Assembly (NCBI GenBank): GCA_035691285.1
Contig: DASSJI010000140.1
Span: 1 to 7,262, forward strand
DNA length: 7,262 bases
Origin: DATFEN01 sp035691285
GTDB taxonomy: Bacteria; Acidobacteriota; Vicinamibacteria; Fen-336
Reading direction: 5' to 3'
Shown: positions 1 through 7,262 of the stretch, in pieces
Layout: each line of letters begins with the position of its first letter
Numbering within the stretch: the first letter of the stretch is position 1
The notes under the pieces: model-generated
What the model saw: the letters and a program-made list of their open reading frames with translations, nothing else
What the model was told of the DNA's origin: nothing
Database searches by the model: none
Made by a program: the position numbers and the translations under genes

Positions 1-1
1 G

Positions 2-67
2 CGCCGCGGAGCGCGGGGCTCGGCCAACCGGGTGCAGTTGGCGATCCGGTTCAACATTCCCGGCTGA
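2..67 (+). CDS. 3' end of an upstream gene, possibly an outer-membrane beta-barrel protein (partial)
   Basis: Frame 2 is open from the window edge to a TGA at 65-67 and gives 21 codons, 19 of them ending in G or C, as in the real genes here; frame 1 has clearly fewer such codons. The tail contains NRVQLAIRFNI, a strict alternation of hydrophobic (V, L, I, F, I) and other residues. That is what the last strand of an outer-membrane beta-barrel looks like, for example in TonB-dependent or Oar-like receptors, although those usually end in F whereas this one continues with IPG. The product cannot be identified from so short a tail. If real, the gene ends 14 nt before TTG 82 and 50 nt before GTG 118 of the regulator and runs in the same direction. 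Confidence 0.4.
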   Translation, partial: RRGARGSANRVQLAIRFNIPG

Positions 68-81
68 CGGCCGATTCTCCG

Positions 82-110
82 TTGCACAGGACGACCAAGT
101 GCGCTATAGG
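82..110 (+). promoter_or_regulatory. Candidate sigma-70-type promoter of the regulator gene
   Basis: TTGCAC (82-87) and TATAGG (105-110) are separated by exactly 17 nt, the optimal spacing for a housekeeping promoter, in otherwise GC-rich sequence. The -35 box matches the consensus TTGACA at three of six positions and the -10 box matches TATAAT at four of six. The predicted transcript would start near 117-118, on the in-frame GTG at 118. The match is modest and could be chance. If it is real, the TTG at 82 lies in the -35 box and cannot be the start codon. Confidence 0.3.
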
Positions 111-117
111 CGTCGAT

Positions 118-1710
118 GTGGTCGGTCGGTGGTCTGGGGACGCGAAGTACCAGGCGCTGCTGGCCGTGGCGCAGGCGGCGAACTCGCAGCGCGACCTGTC
201 GGGCGTGCTGCAGGCGGTGACGGGCGCGCTCGAGGGGCTCGTGTCGGTCGATGGGCTCGGGGTCTTCACCTACGAAGGCGACAGGGCCCGGATCCGCGCG
301 ATCTACTACCGCGCGGTTCCACGCCGGGCGGGCGAGAGCCAGGAGGCGTACCTCCGACGGTTCTCGGAAGCGGCTGGCGGCGTGGAGGGCACGCACGTGG
401 CCAGGGTGCGCGACGCCATCGAGCGGGATCGGCGGACGCTGGTGTTCGACGACGTCCAGAGCAATCCAAGGCTGGATGGGACCGCGCCGCAGCGCGCCGG
501 TGTGGAGTGCGTGGTCGTCGTGCCGCTGACGATGGGCGAGGCGTTCGTCGCCGGGCTGACGTTCGCTCGCATGACGCGGTCGCCCTTCTCTCCCGACGAG
601 GTGAAGGTCCTCGAGGACGTGGCCCGCCCGGTCGCCACGGCGGTCGCGAACGCGCTCCATATCGAGGAGCTCCAGAGGCTGCGGTCCCAGCTCGAGGACG
701 AGAACATCGCCCTGCAGGAGGAGATCGCCGCGACCGCGGCCGTCGGCGGGATCATCGGGGCGTCGCCGGGGCTGCGGGAGGTGCTGGAGCGCGTCTCGCG
801 GGTGGCGCCCACCGACTCGACGGTGCTGATCAGCGGCGAGACCGGGACGGGGAAGGAGCTGATCGCCCGCGCGATCCACGCGGCATCGCGGCGGGCCAGG
901 CGCGCCCTGGTGAAGGTCAGCTGCGCCGCGCTCCCGGAGGGTCTCATTGCCTCGGAGCTGTTCGGCCACGAGAAGGGAGCCTTCACGGGGGCCCTGGAGC
1001 GCCGCCGCGGCCGATTCGAGCTGGCCGTGGGGGGCACGATCCTCCTCGACGAGGTGGGCGAGTTGTCGGGGCCGGTCCAGGTCGCGCTGCTGCGCGTGCT
1101 ACAGGAGCGTGAGTTCGAGCGCGTCGGCGGCAGCGACACGCTGCGCACGGATGCGCGCATCGTGGCGGCCACGAACCGGAATCTGGAGGAAGCGGTCCGC
1201 GAGGGGAGGTTTCGCTCCGACCTCTTCTTCCGGCTCAACGTGTTCCCGATCCGCGTGCCGCCGCTGCGGGAGCGGGCCGAGGACATACCGCTCCTCGCCG
1301 AGTACTGGGCGAGCCGGTTCACGCGCAGGATCGGCAAGACGGTCCACGGGATCTCCAACTCGGCCATGGACGTGCTCACCGCGTATCACTGGCCCGGCAA
1401 CATCCGCGAGCTGCAGAACGCCGTCGAGCGCGCGGTGATCCTGGCTCGGGGTGCGGTCCTCGAGCTCTGCGACTTCGAGCTGCCTGCCCTCGCATCGCGG
1501 TCAGCTCCGCCTGCCCGTCGCGGTTTCGTCGACGAGCGCGATCAGATCGAACAAGCCCTGTCCGCTTGCCATGGCCGGGTCTACGGCATGGGAGGCGCGG
1601 CGGAAACGCTCGGCGTCCCGCCCAGCACGCTCGAATCGCGAATCCGTCGCCTGGGGATCGACAAGCTCTCGTTCCGCCCTCGGCGCCCAGCCGTAAGGAA
1701 CCCTCTGTAG
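118..1710 (+). CDS. Sigma-54-dependent transcriptional activator (GAF - AAA+ - Fis-type HTH, FhlA-like)
   Basis: This is a bacterial enhancer-binding protein: it binds DNA upstream of a -24/-12 promoter and hydrolyses ATP to open the sigma-54 RNA polymerase complex. Residues are counted from the longest frame (TTG 82, 542 aa). Residues 24-193 are a GAF-type sensor domain; its ligand cannot be read from sequence, and there is no phosphoreceiver domain. A short charged, helical linker follows (about 194-218). The AAA+ domain is intact: Walker A GETGTGKE 252-259, the sigma-54 contact loop GAFTGA 299-304, Walker B LLDE 321-324, sensor I VAATNR 361-366, arginine-finger segment FRSDLFFRL 377-385 and sensor II YHWPGNIRELQN 435-446. 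A proline-rich linker leads to a Fis-type helix-turn-helix (about 486-526; GGAAETLGVPPSTLESRIRRLGI pattern, as in FhlA). The start is uncertain. TTG 82 has no clear Shine-Dalgarno sequence and overlaps a candidate -35 box; GTG 118 (530 aa) keeps the whole GAF domain, so I chose it. The gene converges on gap-pgk and is the obvious candidate to act at the sigma-54 promoter at 4214-4230. Confidence 0.93.
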   Translation: MVGRWSGDAKYQALLAVAQAANSQRDLSGVLQAVTGALEGLVSVDGLGVFTYEGDRARIRAIYYRAVPRRAGESQEAYLRRFSEAAGGVEGTHVARVRDAIERDRRTLVFDDVQSNPRLDGTAPQRAGVECVVVVPLTMGEAFVAGLTFARMTRSPFSPDEVKVLEDVARPVATAVANALHIEELQRLRSQLEDENIALQEEIAATAAVGGIIGASPGLREVLERVSRVAPTDSTVLISGETGTGKELIARAIHAASRRARRALVKVSCAALPEGLIASELFGHEKGAFTGALERRRGRFELAVGGTILLDEVGELSGPVQVALLRVLQEREFERVGGSDTLRTDARIVAATNRNLEEAVREGRFRSDLFFRLNVFPIRVPPLRERAEDIPLLAEYWASRFTRRIGKTVHGISNSAMDVLTAYHWPGNIRELQNAVERAVILARGAVLELCDFELPALASRSAPPARRGFVDERDQIEQALSACHGRVYGMGGAAETLGVPPSTLESRIRRLGIDKLSFRPRRPAVRNPL

Positions 1711-1744
1711 CCGCCCGCGGAGCGACTCGATGACCTGCACCCGC

Positions 1745-1775
1745 GCGCGCGCCTGAGGCGGCCGAAGGCCCGCGC
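1745..1775. terminator. GC-rich inverted repeat in the convergent gap; possible bidirectional terminator
   Basis: In the 70 nt between the convergent stop codons of the regulator and pgk, GCGCGCGCC (1745-1753) can pair with GGCCCGCGC (1767-1775) with one C-C mismatch and a 13-nt loop. The loop and right arm also contain GGCC-GAA-GGCC, a smaller alternative hairpin. Neither strand has a following U-tract, so this is not a canonical intrinsic terminator. Its position suits a shared terminator or a structure that stops 3' decay, but GC-rich sequence forms such repeats easily. Confidence 0.3.
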
Positions 1776-1780
1776 AGGGT

Positions 1781-3016
1781 CTACTTGTCGCTCAGGTAGG
1801 CGACTCCGGGCAGCTCCCTGCCCTCGAGGAACTCGAGGGAGGCGCCGCCGCCGGTGGAGACGTGGGTGACCTTGTCGGCGAGGCCGTTCTTCTCGATGGC
1901 CGCGACCGAGTCGCCGCCACCCACGACCGTGATGGCGCCTTGCGCGGTGGCGTCCGCCAGGGCCTGCGCGATCGCCAGCGTGCCCTTCGCCGTCTCGGGG
2001 ATCTCGAAGACGCCCATCGGTCCGTTCCAGACGATCGTCTGCGCCCCCTTCACGATCTCCGCGAACTTCGCCCGGGTCACCTCGCCGATGTCGACGCCAA
2101 CGTCATTCGGGCCGGTCCTGTCCCACGACACCGTCCTCAGGGCGCCGATCTTGCGGGCGTCGAAGTCGAAGACGCCGGTCACCACCGTGTCCACGGGCAG
2201 GACGAGCTTGCCGCCGGCCCTGGCCAGGAGGGCCCTCGCCATCTCCACCCGGTCGTCCTCGACGAGGGACCCGCCGATCTCCTTCCCCTGTGCCTTGTAG
2301 AAGGTGAAGGCCATCCCTCCGCCGATGAGCAGCTTGTCCACCTTGGGCAGCAGCGACTCGACGACGTCGATCTTGCCCGAGACCTTCGCCCCACCGATGA
2401 TGGCCACGAAGGGCCGCCTCGGGTTGTTGACGGCGTCGCCCAGGAAGTCCAGCTCCTTCTTCATGAGGTAGCCAGCGGCGCGCTTCGCGAGGCAGACGCC
2501 GGTGATCGAGCTGTGGGCTCGGTGCGCGGTGCCGAACGCGTCGTTGACGTAGACGTCTCCCAGCCGAGTGAGGGAGGCGCGGAAGGCCTTCACCGCCTCG
2601 GGGTCGGCCTTGACCGACGTTCCATCCTCTCTCTTGACCTTGCCCTCCTCCTCGATGTGGAAGCGCAGGTTCTCGAGCAGCGCCACCGCGCCCGGCTTCA
2701 GGGCGGCGCAGGCCTTTTCCACCTCGGGCCCGACGCAGTCGTCGAGGAACACGACCGGCTTGCCGAGGAGCCCCGCGAGCCTGTCCCTCACGGGCTTCAG
2801 CGAGTACTTGGGGTTCCGCTGCCCGTCCGGACGGCCGAGGTGGCTCATGAGCACGAGGCTCGCGCCGTTGCCGAGTACGTGCTGGATGGAGGGTAGTGAG
2901 GCGCGCAGACGCTTGTCGTTCTCCACCTTGCCGTCCTTCACCGGCACGTTGAAGTCGACGCGCATGATCACGCGCTTGCCCCGCAGGTCGAGGTCCTCGA
3001 TGAAGAGCTTGGCCAT
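1781..3016 (-). CDS. pgk: Phosphoglycerate kinase
   Basis: Cytosolic enzyme that transfers the acyl phosphate of 1,3-bisphosphoglycerate to ADP, the first ATP-forming step of glycolysis, reversible in gluconeogenesis. The 411-aa protein is full length. Landmarks: RVDFNVP 19-25 (PGK signature), SHLGRP 58-63, LLENLRF 113-119, VNDAFGTAHRAH 157-168, GGAKVSGKI 208-216, WNGPMGVFE 330-338, the nucleotide-loop GGGDS 366-370 and HVSTGGGASLEFLEG 385-399. Start ATG (3014-3016) is preceded by GGAGA (3025-3029) about 8 nt upstream. It lies 34 nt downstream of gap with no visible promoter or terminator between, so the two are likely co-transcribed. An oddity is the stretch at about 113-168, with a charged insert between LLENLRF and the VNDAFGTAHRAH motif. 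From memory it resembles eukaryotic cytosolic PGKs more than the short loop of typical bacterial ones, while the C-terminal half looks bacterial. No tpiA follows; the next gene is the convergent regulator. Confidence 0.98.
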   Translation of the reverse strand: MAKLFIEDLDLRGKRVIMRVDFNVPVKDGKVENDKRLRASLPSIQHVLGNGASLVLMSHLGRPDGQRNPKYSLKPVRDRLAGLLGKPVVFLDDCVGPEVEKACAALKPGAVALLENLRFHIEEEGKVKREDGTSVKADPEAVKAFRASLTRLGDVYVNDAFGTAHRAHSSITGVCLAKRAAGYLMKKELDFLGDAVNNPRRPFVAIIGGAKVSGKIDVVESLLPKVDKLLIGGGMAFTFYKAQGKEIGGSLVEDDRVEMARALLARAGGKLVLPVDTVVTGVFDFDARKIGALRTVSWDRTGPNDVGVDIGEVTRAKFAEIVKGAQTIVWNGPMGVFEIPETAKGTLAIAQALADATAQGAITVVGGGDSVAAIEKNGLADKVTHVSTGGGASLEFLEGRELPGVAYLSDK

Positions 3017-3024
3017 GGTCCTTG

Positions 3025-3029
3025 TCTCC
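3025..3029 (-). promoter_or_regulatory. Ribosome binding site of pgk
   Basis: On the minus strand GGAGA lies 8 nt before ATG 3016. A second purine run, AAGGA (3019-3023), sits only 2 nt from the start codon, too close to be the main site. The site supports ATG 3016 as the start and independent translation of pgk within the gap-pgk transcript. Confidence 0.6.
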
Positions 3030-3050
3030 GTCTTCGTCGGGTGGTGCGAC

Positions 3051-4124
3051 CTACCTCGCGCCGTCCATCTTCGCCATGTAGCGGAGCAGGTCCACGCAGC
3101 GGTGCGAGTAGCCCCACTCGTTGTCGTACCAGGACACGACCTTGAAGAACCGCTTCTCGCCCTTCAGGTTGTTCTGGAGCGTGGCGAGCGAGTCGTAGAT
3201 CGAGGAGCGGGGGTCGTGGACGAAGTCGCTGGAGACGAGCTCCTCGTCGCAGTAGCCGAGGATGTCCTTGAGGTAGGTCTCGCTTGCCGTCTTCATCAGG
3301 CCGTCGATCTCCTGGATCGAGGTGTCCCTGGCCGAGCGGAAGGTCAGGTCGACGACCGAGACATTCGGCGTTGGGACGCGGAAGGACATGCCGGTGAGCT
3401 TGCCCTTGGTCGCGGGGAGCACCTCGCCCACCGCCTTGGCCGCGCCGGTCGTGGACGGGATGATGTTGATCGCCGCCGCGCGCCCGCCGCGCCAGTCCTT
3501 CTTCGAGGGGCCGTCCACGGTCTTCTGCGTCGCGGTGTAGCTGTGGATGGTGGTCATCAGGCCCGTCTCGATGCCGACGCCCTCCTTCAGGAGCACGTGC
3601 ACGAGCGGGGCCAGGCAGTTCGTCGTGCACGAGGCGTTCGAGACCACGTGGTGCTGGGTCGGGTCGTACTCGCTCTCGTTCACGCCCATCAGCAAGGTCT
3701 TCACCCCGCCCTTGCCGGGGGCCGAGATGATGACTTTCTTCGCGCCTGCCGCGAGGTGGCCGCCGGCCTTCTCGAGATCGGTGAACAGCCCGCTGGACTC
3801 GATGACGTACTGGGCCCCGAGCGCCTTCCACGGCAGCTGGCTCGGGTCCTTGGCGGCCAGGATGCACCTCACCTCGTCGCCGCCGACGACGAGCAGGTCG
3901 TTTCCCTCCGCCTGGGGGCTGCTCTTCTTCGTGGCGAGGGAGTGCTCGAAGCGGCCGTGAACGGAGTCGTACTTCATCTGGTACGCGAAGTAGTCGGCGT
4001 CGTTCACGATGTCGACGATGCCGACGACGTCGATCTCCTTGCCGAGCAGGCCCTGGTCACAGAGGGCCTGGAAGACCAGACGGCCAATCCGGCCGAACCC
4101 GTTGATACCGACTTTGATTGCCAT
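3051..4124 (-). CDS. gap: Glyceraldehyde-3-phosphate dehydrogenase, phosphorylating, NAD-type
   Basis: Converts glyceraldehyde-3-phosphate, phosphate and NAD+ to 1,3-bisphosphoglycerate and NADH, feeding the PGK encoded next to it. At 357 aa it is about 20-25 residues longer than common bacterial GapA. Landmarks: Rossmann motif GINGFGRIGR 6-15; D38 at the end of the second strand, the residue that favours NAD over NADP; catalytic loop SNASCTTNC 162-170 with nucleophile C166; catalytic H194 in HSYTATQ; STTGAAKAVG 224-233; and WYDNEWGYS 332-340. The extra length lies mainly in the N-terminal domain (YFAYQMKYDSVHGRF region and the following loop, about 45-100). From memory, this and the segment GLFTD 112-116 onwards match the glycosomal GAPDH of trypanosomatids and its bacterial relatives much better than Bacillus- or E. 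coli-type enzymes. ATG 4124 is supported by GGAGAGGA just upstream. It is the first gene of the gap-pgk operon, whose likely sigma-54 promoter is at 4214-4230. Nothing suggests that it is inactive. Confidence 0.98.
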   Translation of the reverse strand: MAIKVGINGFGRIGRLVFQALCDQGLLGKEIDVVGIVDIVNDADYFAYQMKYDSVHGRFEHSLATKKSSPQAEGNDLLVVGGDEVRCILAAKDPSQLPWKALGAQYVIESSGLFTDLEKAGGHLAAGAKKVIISAPGKGGVKTLLMGVNESEYDPTQHHVVSNASCTTNCLAPLVHVLLKEGVGIETGLMTTIHSYTATQKTVDGPSKKDWRGGRAAAINIIPSTTGAAKAVGEVLPATKGKLTGMSFRVPTPNVSVVDLTFRSARDTSIQEIDGLMKTASETYLKDILGYCDEELVSSDFVHDPRSSIYDSLATLQNNLKGEKRFFKVVSWYDNEWGYSHRCVDLLRYMAKMDGAR

Positions 4125-4125
4125 T

Positions 4126-4143
4126 TCCTCTCCGATCTCCTCC
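4126..4143 (-). promoter_or_regulatory. Ribosome binding region of gap
   Basis: On the minus strand GGAGAGGA (4126-4133) ends one nt before ATG 4124, with its GGAGA part (4129-4133) 4 nt away. A second strong purine tract, GGAGGAGA (4136-4143), lies 11 nt away. Two tandem Shine-Dalgarno-like tracts ahead of a glycolytic gene fit high expression. Confidence 0.55.
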
Positions 4144-4160
4144 GCTTGTCGGAACTACGA

Positions 4161-4177
4161 TTCGGGCGACCTGCGAA
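4161..4177. repeat. Inverted repeat TTCG-N9-CGAA in the predicted gap leader
   Basis: TTCG (4161-4164) and CGAA (4174-4177) flank 9 nt. On the left strand the half-site reads ATTCG, the same pentamer that occurs three times in the putative enhancer site at 4302-4346. The repeat lies downstream of the predicted sigma-54 start, inside the 5' leader of gap. It could be an additional regulator site or chance; four-base arms are weak evidence. Confidence 0.25.
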
Positions 4178-4213
4178 GGCCTCGTCGTCCCGTGGCTTCA
4201 TGCCGTCCCTGGG

Positions 4214-4230
4214 AGCACAGGTTGTGCCAG
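4214..4230 (-). promoter_or_regulatory. Sigma-54 (-24/-12) promoter of the gap-pgk operon
   Basis: On the minus strand, from 4230 downwards, the sequence reads C-TGGCAC-AACCT-GTGC-T. The -24 element TGGCAC (4229-4224) is perfect, the spacing of 5 nt to the -12 element is exact, and the invariant GC of the -12 box is present (4216-4215). Against the consensus YTGGCACGRNNNTTGCW only two specified positions differ: A for G after the -24 box, and G for the first T of TTGC. The predicted transcription start is near 4203, giving a leader of about 79 nt before gap. It faces gap, lies in the intergenic region, has a palindrome about 100-120 bp upstream, and the window encodes a sigma-54 activator. 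I see no convincing -35/-10 promoter for gap in this region. Confidence 0.68.
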
Positions 4231-4259
4231 CGTGGTCGGCAGACTCGCCCGCCAGCGAG

Positions 4260-4274
4260 GCTCTAACTCAGAGC
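4260..4274. repeat. Short inverted repeat GCTCT-N5-AGAGC
   Basis: Perfect 5-bp arms (4260-4264 and 4270-4274) around AACTC, lying between the sigma-54 -24 box and the putative enhancer site. It is followed by a very GC-rich run including the palindrome GCGGCCGC (4273-4280). It may be a minor operator or nothing; no AT-rich IHF-like sequence is visible in this spacer. Confidence 0.2.
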
Positions 4275-4301
4275 GGCCGCGCCGCAGCCGCCGGCGCCGA
4301 C

Positions 4302-4324
4302 ATTCGCGGGGACTCGTCGCGAAT
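4302..4324. promoter_or_regulatory. Putative upstream activating sequence: palindrome ATTCGCG-N9-CGCGAAT
   Basis: Perfect 7-bp inverted repeat arms at 4302-4308 and 4318-4324 with a 9-nt spacer (23 bp in all). This is a size and symmetry suited to a dimeric Fis-type HTH protein. Relative to the predicted gap start near 4203 it covers about -99 to -121, the usual zone for sigma-54 enhancer sites; relative to a possible glgP start near 4453 it covers about -129 to -151. A further ATTCG half-site lies at 4342-4346. Binding by the activator encoded at 118-1710 is an inference from proximity and architecture. Confidence 0.5.
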
Positions 4325-4353
4325 CCACGACGCTCGGTGCGATTCGGGCCTCG

Positions 4354-4372
4354 GGGCGACCAGTCCTCGCCC
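4354..4372. repeat. Inverted repeat GGGCGA-N7-TCGCCC
   Basis: Perfect 6-bp arms (4354-4359 and 4367-4372) separated by 7 nt, in the glgP-proximal half of the divergent control region. It is a candidate second operator or half of a hairpin. A further small repeat, AACC-N4-GGTT, follows at 4377-4388. The function of both is unknown. Confidence 0.25.
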
Positions 4373-4413
4373 TGCTAACCCGGAGGTTCCTAAGGGCCAA
4401 TCGGCGCCCCGAA

Positions 4414-4450
4414 GGGACTCCTTCCTGGGCATGGAAATTGTCAGAGTCCC
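4414..4450. repeat. Nested inverted repeat GGGACTC ... GAGTCCC upstream of glgP
   Basis: GGGACTC (4414-4420) and GAGTCCC (4444-4450) are perfect 7-bp arms around 23 nt. Nested inside, TTCC (4422-4425) pairs with GGAA (4433-4436) around a 7-nt loop. The right arm's CCCC (4448-4451) can instead pair with GGGG (4456-4459), an alternative, mutually exclusive hairpin. The structure brackets the weak sigma-54-like element at 4426-4442, so it may act as an operator. It could be an RNA leader structure only if transcription starts further upstream. Confidence 0.35.
4426..4442 (+). promoter_or_regulatory. Weak sigma-54-like element facing glgP
   Basis: GGGCAT (4427-4432), five nt, then TTGTC (4438-4442). 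The -24 GG (4428-4429) and the TTG of the -12 box are correctly spaced, and the GR after the -24 box is present. The first T and last C of the -24 box and the C of the invariant -12 GC are not conserved. If used, transcription would start near 4453, about 39 nt before ATG 4492. The lost GC makes this much less convincing than the gap promoter. Confidence 0.25.
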
Positions 4451-4491
4451 CGGGCGGGGGCGTGAGTCTGCCTTCGCGAGAGAGGGATCTC

Positions 4492-7011
<2,520 letters not shown>

Positions 7012-7016
7012 CCGCG

Positions 7017-7262
7017 ATGGCCTTGCATCCCTCCGCGGGCGCCCTGGCGCCGGACGAGCAGCTCGTCGATGTGGCCAAGTTGCTGGACGCCTACTCTCGT
7101 CGGCAGCCGGATCGCGCGGCACCCCGCCAGCGCGTGAGCTTCGGAACGAGCGGCCACAGGGGATCGTCGCTCGCAGGCTCGTTCAACGAGGCGCACGTGC
7201 TGGCGATCACGCAGGCGATCTGCGAGTACCGGAAGGGCCACGCCATCGACGGTCCGCTCTAC
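7017..7262 (+). CDS. pgm: Phosphoglucomutase (alpha-D-glucose-1,6-bisphosphate-dependent), 5' part only
   Basis: Interconverts glucose-1-phosphate and glucose-6-phosphate, carrying the GlgP product into glycolysis or, in reverse, supplying glycogen synthesis. Only the first 82 codons are present; the frame is open to the window edge. It opens MALHPSAG and contains QLVDVAKLLDAY (15-26), FGTSGHRGS (42-50) and SFNEAHVLAITQAI (55-68). As I recall the E. coli Pgm sequence, its N-terminus (MAIHNRAG, then INVAQL, VKFGTSGHRGS and SFNEPHILAIAQAI) lines up closely, including the start. That makes it the Pgm family rather than PgcA or ManB. The catalytic phosphoserine loop (TASHNP-type) lies beyond the window. 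The start is 5 nt after the glgP stop with a Shine-Dalgarno sequence inside glgP, so the two form an operon. Confidence 0.93.
   Translation, partial: MALHPSAGALAPDEQLVDVAKLLDAYSRRQPDRAAPRQRVSFGTSGHRGSSLAGSFNEAHVLAITQAICEYRKGHAIDGPLY

Noticed and set aside
38..53. Sigma-54-like TGGCGA-N5-TTCA upstream of the regulator
   Set aside because: The spacing fits but the -12 GC and the AC of the -24 box are both missing, and no ATTCG-type site lies nearby, so autoregulation through sigma-54 is not supported.
99..1112. 337-codon plus-strand frame and a 357-codon minus-strand frame (306-1379) within the regulator
   Set aside because: They overlap the conserved AAA+ motifs in another frame and translate to arginine/glycine- or serine/arginine-rich sequence without domains.
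1636..1645. TCGCGAATCC inside the regulator's HTH codons, identical to the right arm of the 4302-4324 palindrome (4317-4326)
   Set aside because: It encodes conserved recognition-helix residues (ESRIRR region) and lacks the second arm; a 10-bp match in GC-rich coding DNA is most simply chance.
4125..4203. Riboswitch or other structured leader ahead of gap
   Set aside because: The predicted leader is about 79 nt and shows no known riboswitch core or terminator-like hairpin.
4438..4491. TTG 4438 as the start of glgP
   Set aside because: The extra 18 residues are not recognisable, no Shine-Dalgarno precedes TTG 4438, and ATG 4492 has GAGGGA just upstream.

Overview
The window comes from a high-GC bacterium. 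Most codons in the real reading frames end in G or C, which is why long spurious open frames lie opposite the true genes. The taxon is an inference: a FhlA-like sigma-54 activator, a GAPDH resembling the kinetoplastid glycosomal type, a PGK with a eukaryote-like insert and what may be the tail of an outer-membrane beta-barrel protein together suggest a Gram-negative soil-type lineage such as Acidobacteriota or a deltaproteobacterial relative. No rRNA or other taxonomic marker is present.

Layout. Bases 2-67 are probably the last 21 codons of an upstream plus-strand gene. From about 118 (or 82) to 1710 lies a complete sigma-54-dependent transcriptional activator (GAF, AAA+, Fis-type HTH). After a 70-nt convergent gap holding a GC-rich inverted repeat come two minus-strand genes: pgk (1781-3016) and, upstream of it, gap (3051-4124), 34 nt apart and evidently an operon. 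A 367-nt divergent control region (4125-4491) follows. Rightward from it run glgP (4492-7011) and, 5 nt later, the start of pgm (7017, cut off by the window edge). I found no RNA gene, mobile element or CRISPR array.

How it fits together. GlgP releases glucose-1-phosphate from glycogen, Pgm converts it to glucose-6-phosphate, and GAPDH and PGK carry out the first ATP-yielding segment of lower glycolysis (or its reverse in gluconeogenesis). The window is therefore a glycogen-mobilisation/glycolysis cluster with a regulator next to it.

Most interesting observation. The divergent region carries a near-consensus sigma-54 promoter reading towards gap-pgk: a perfect -24 TGGCAC, then 5 nt, then GTGCT with the -12 GC intact. 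About 100-120 bp upstream of its predicted start is a perfect inverted repeat, ATTCGCG-N9-CGCGAAT, in the usual place for an enhancer-binding-protein site. A weaker sigma-54-like element faces glgP. With the activator gene at the far end of the gap-pgk operon, this suggests sigma-54 control of housekeeping glycolysis and glycogen breakdown. I regard that arrangement as unusual; here it is inferred from sequence only.
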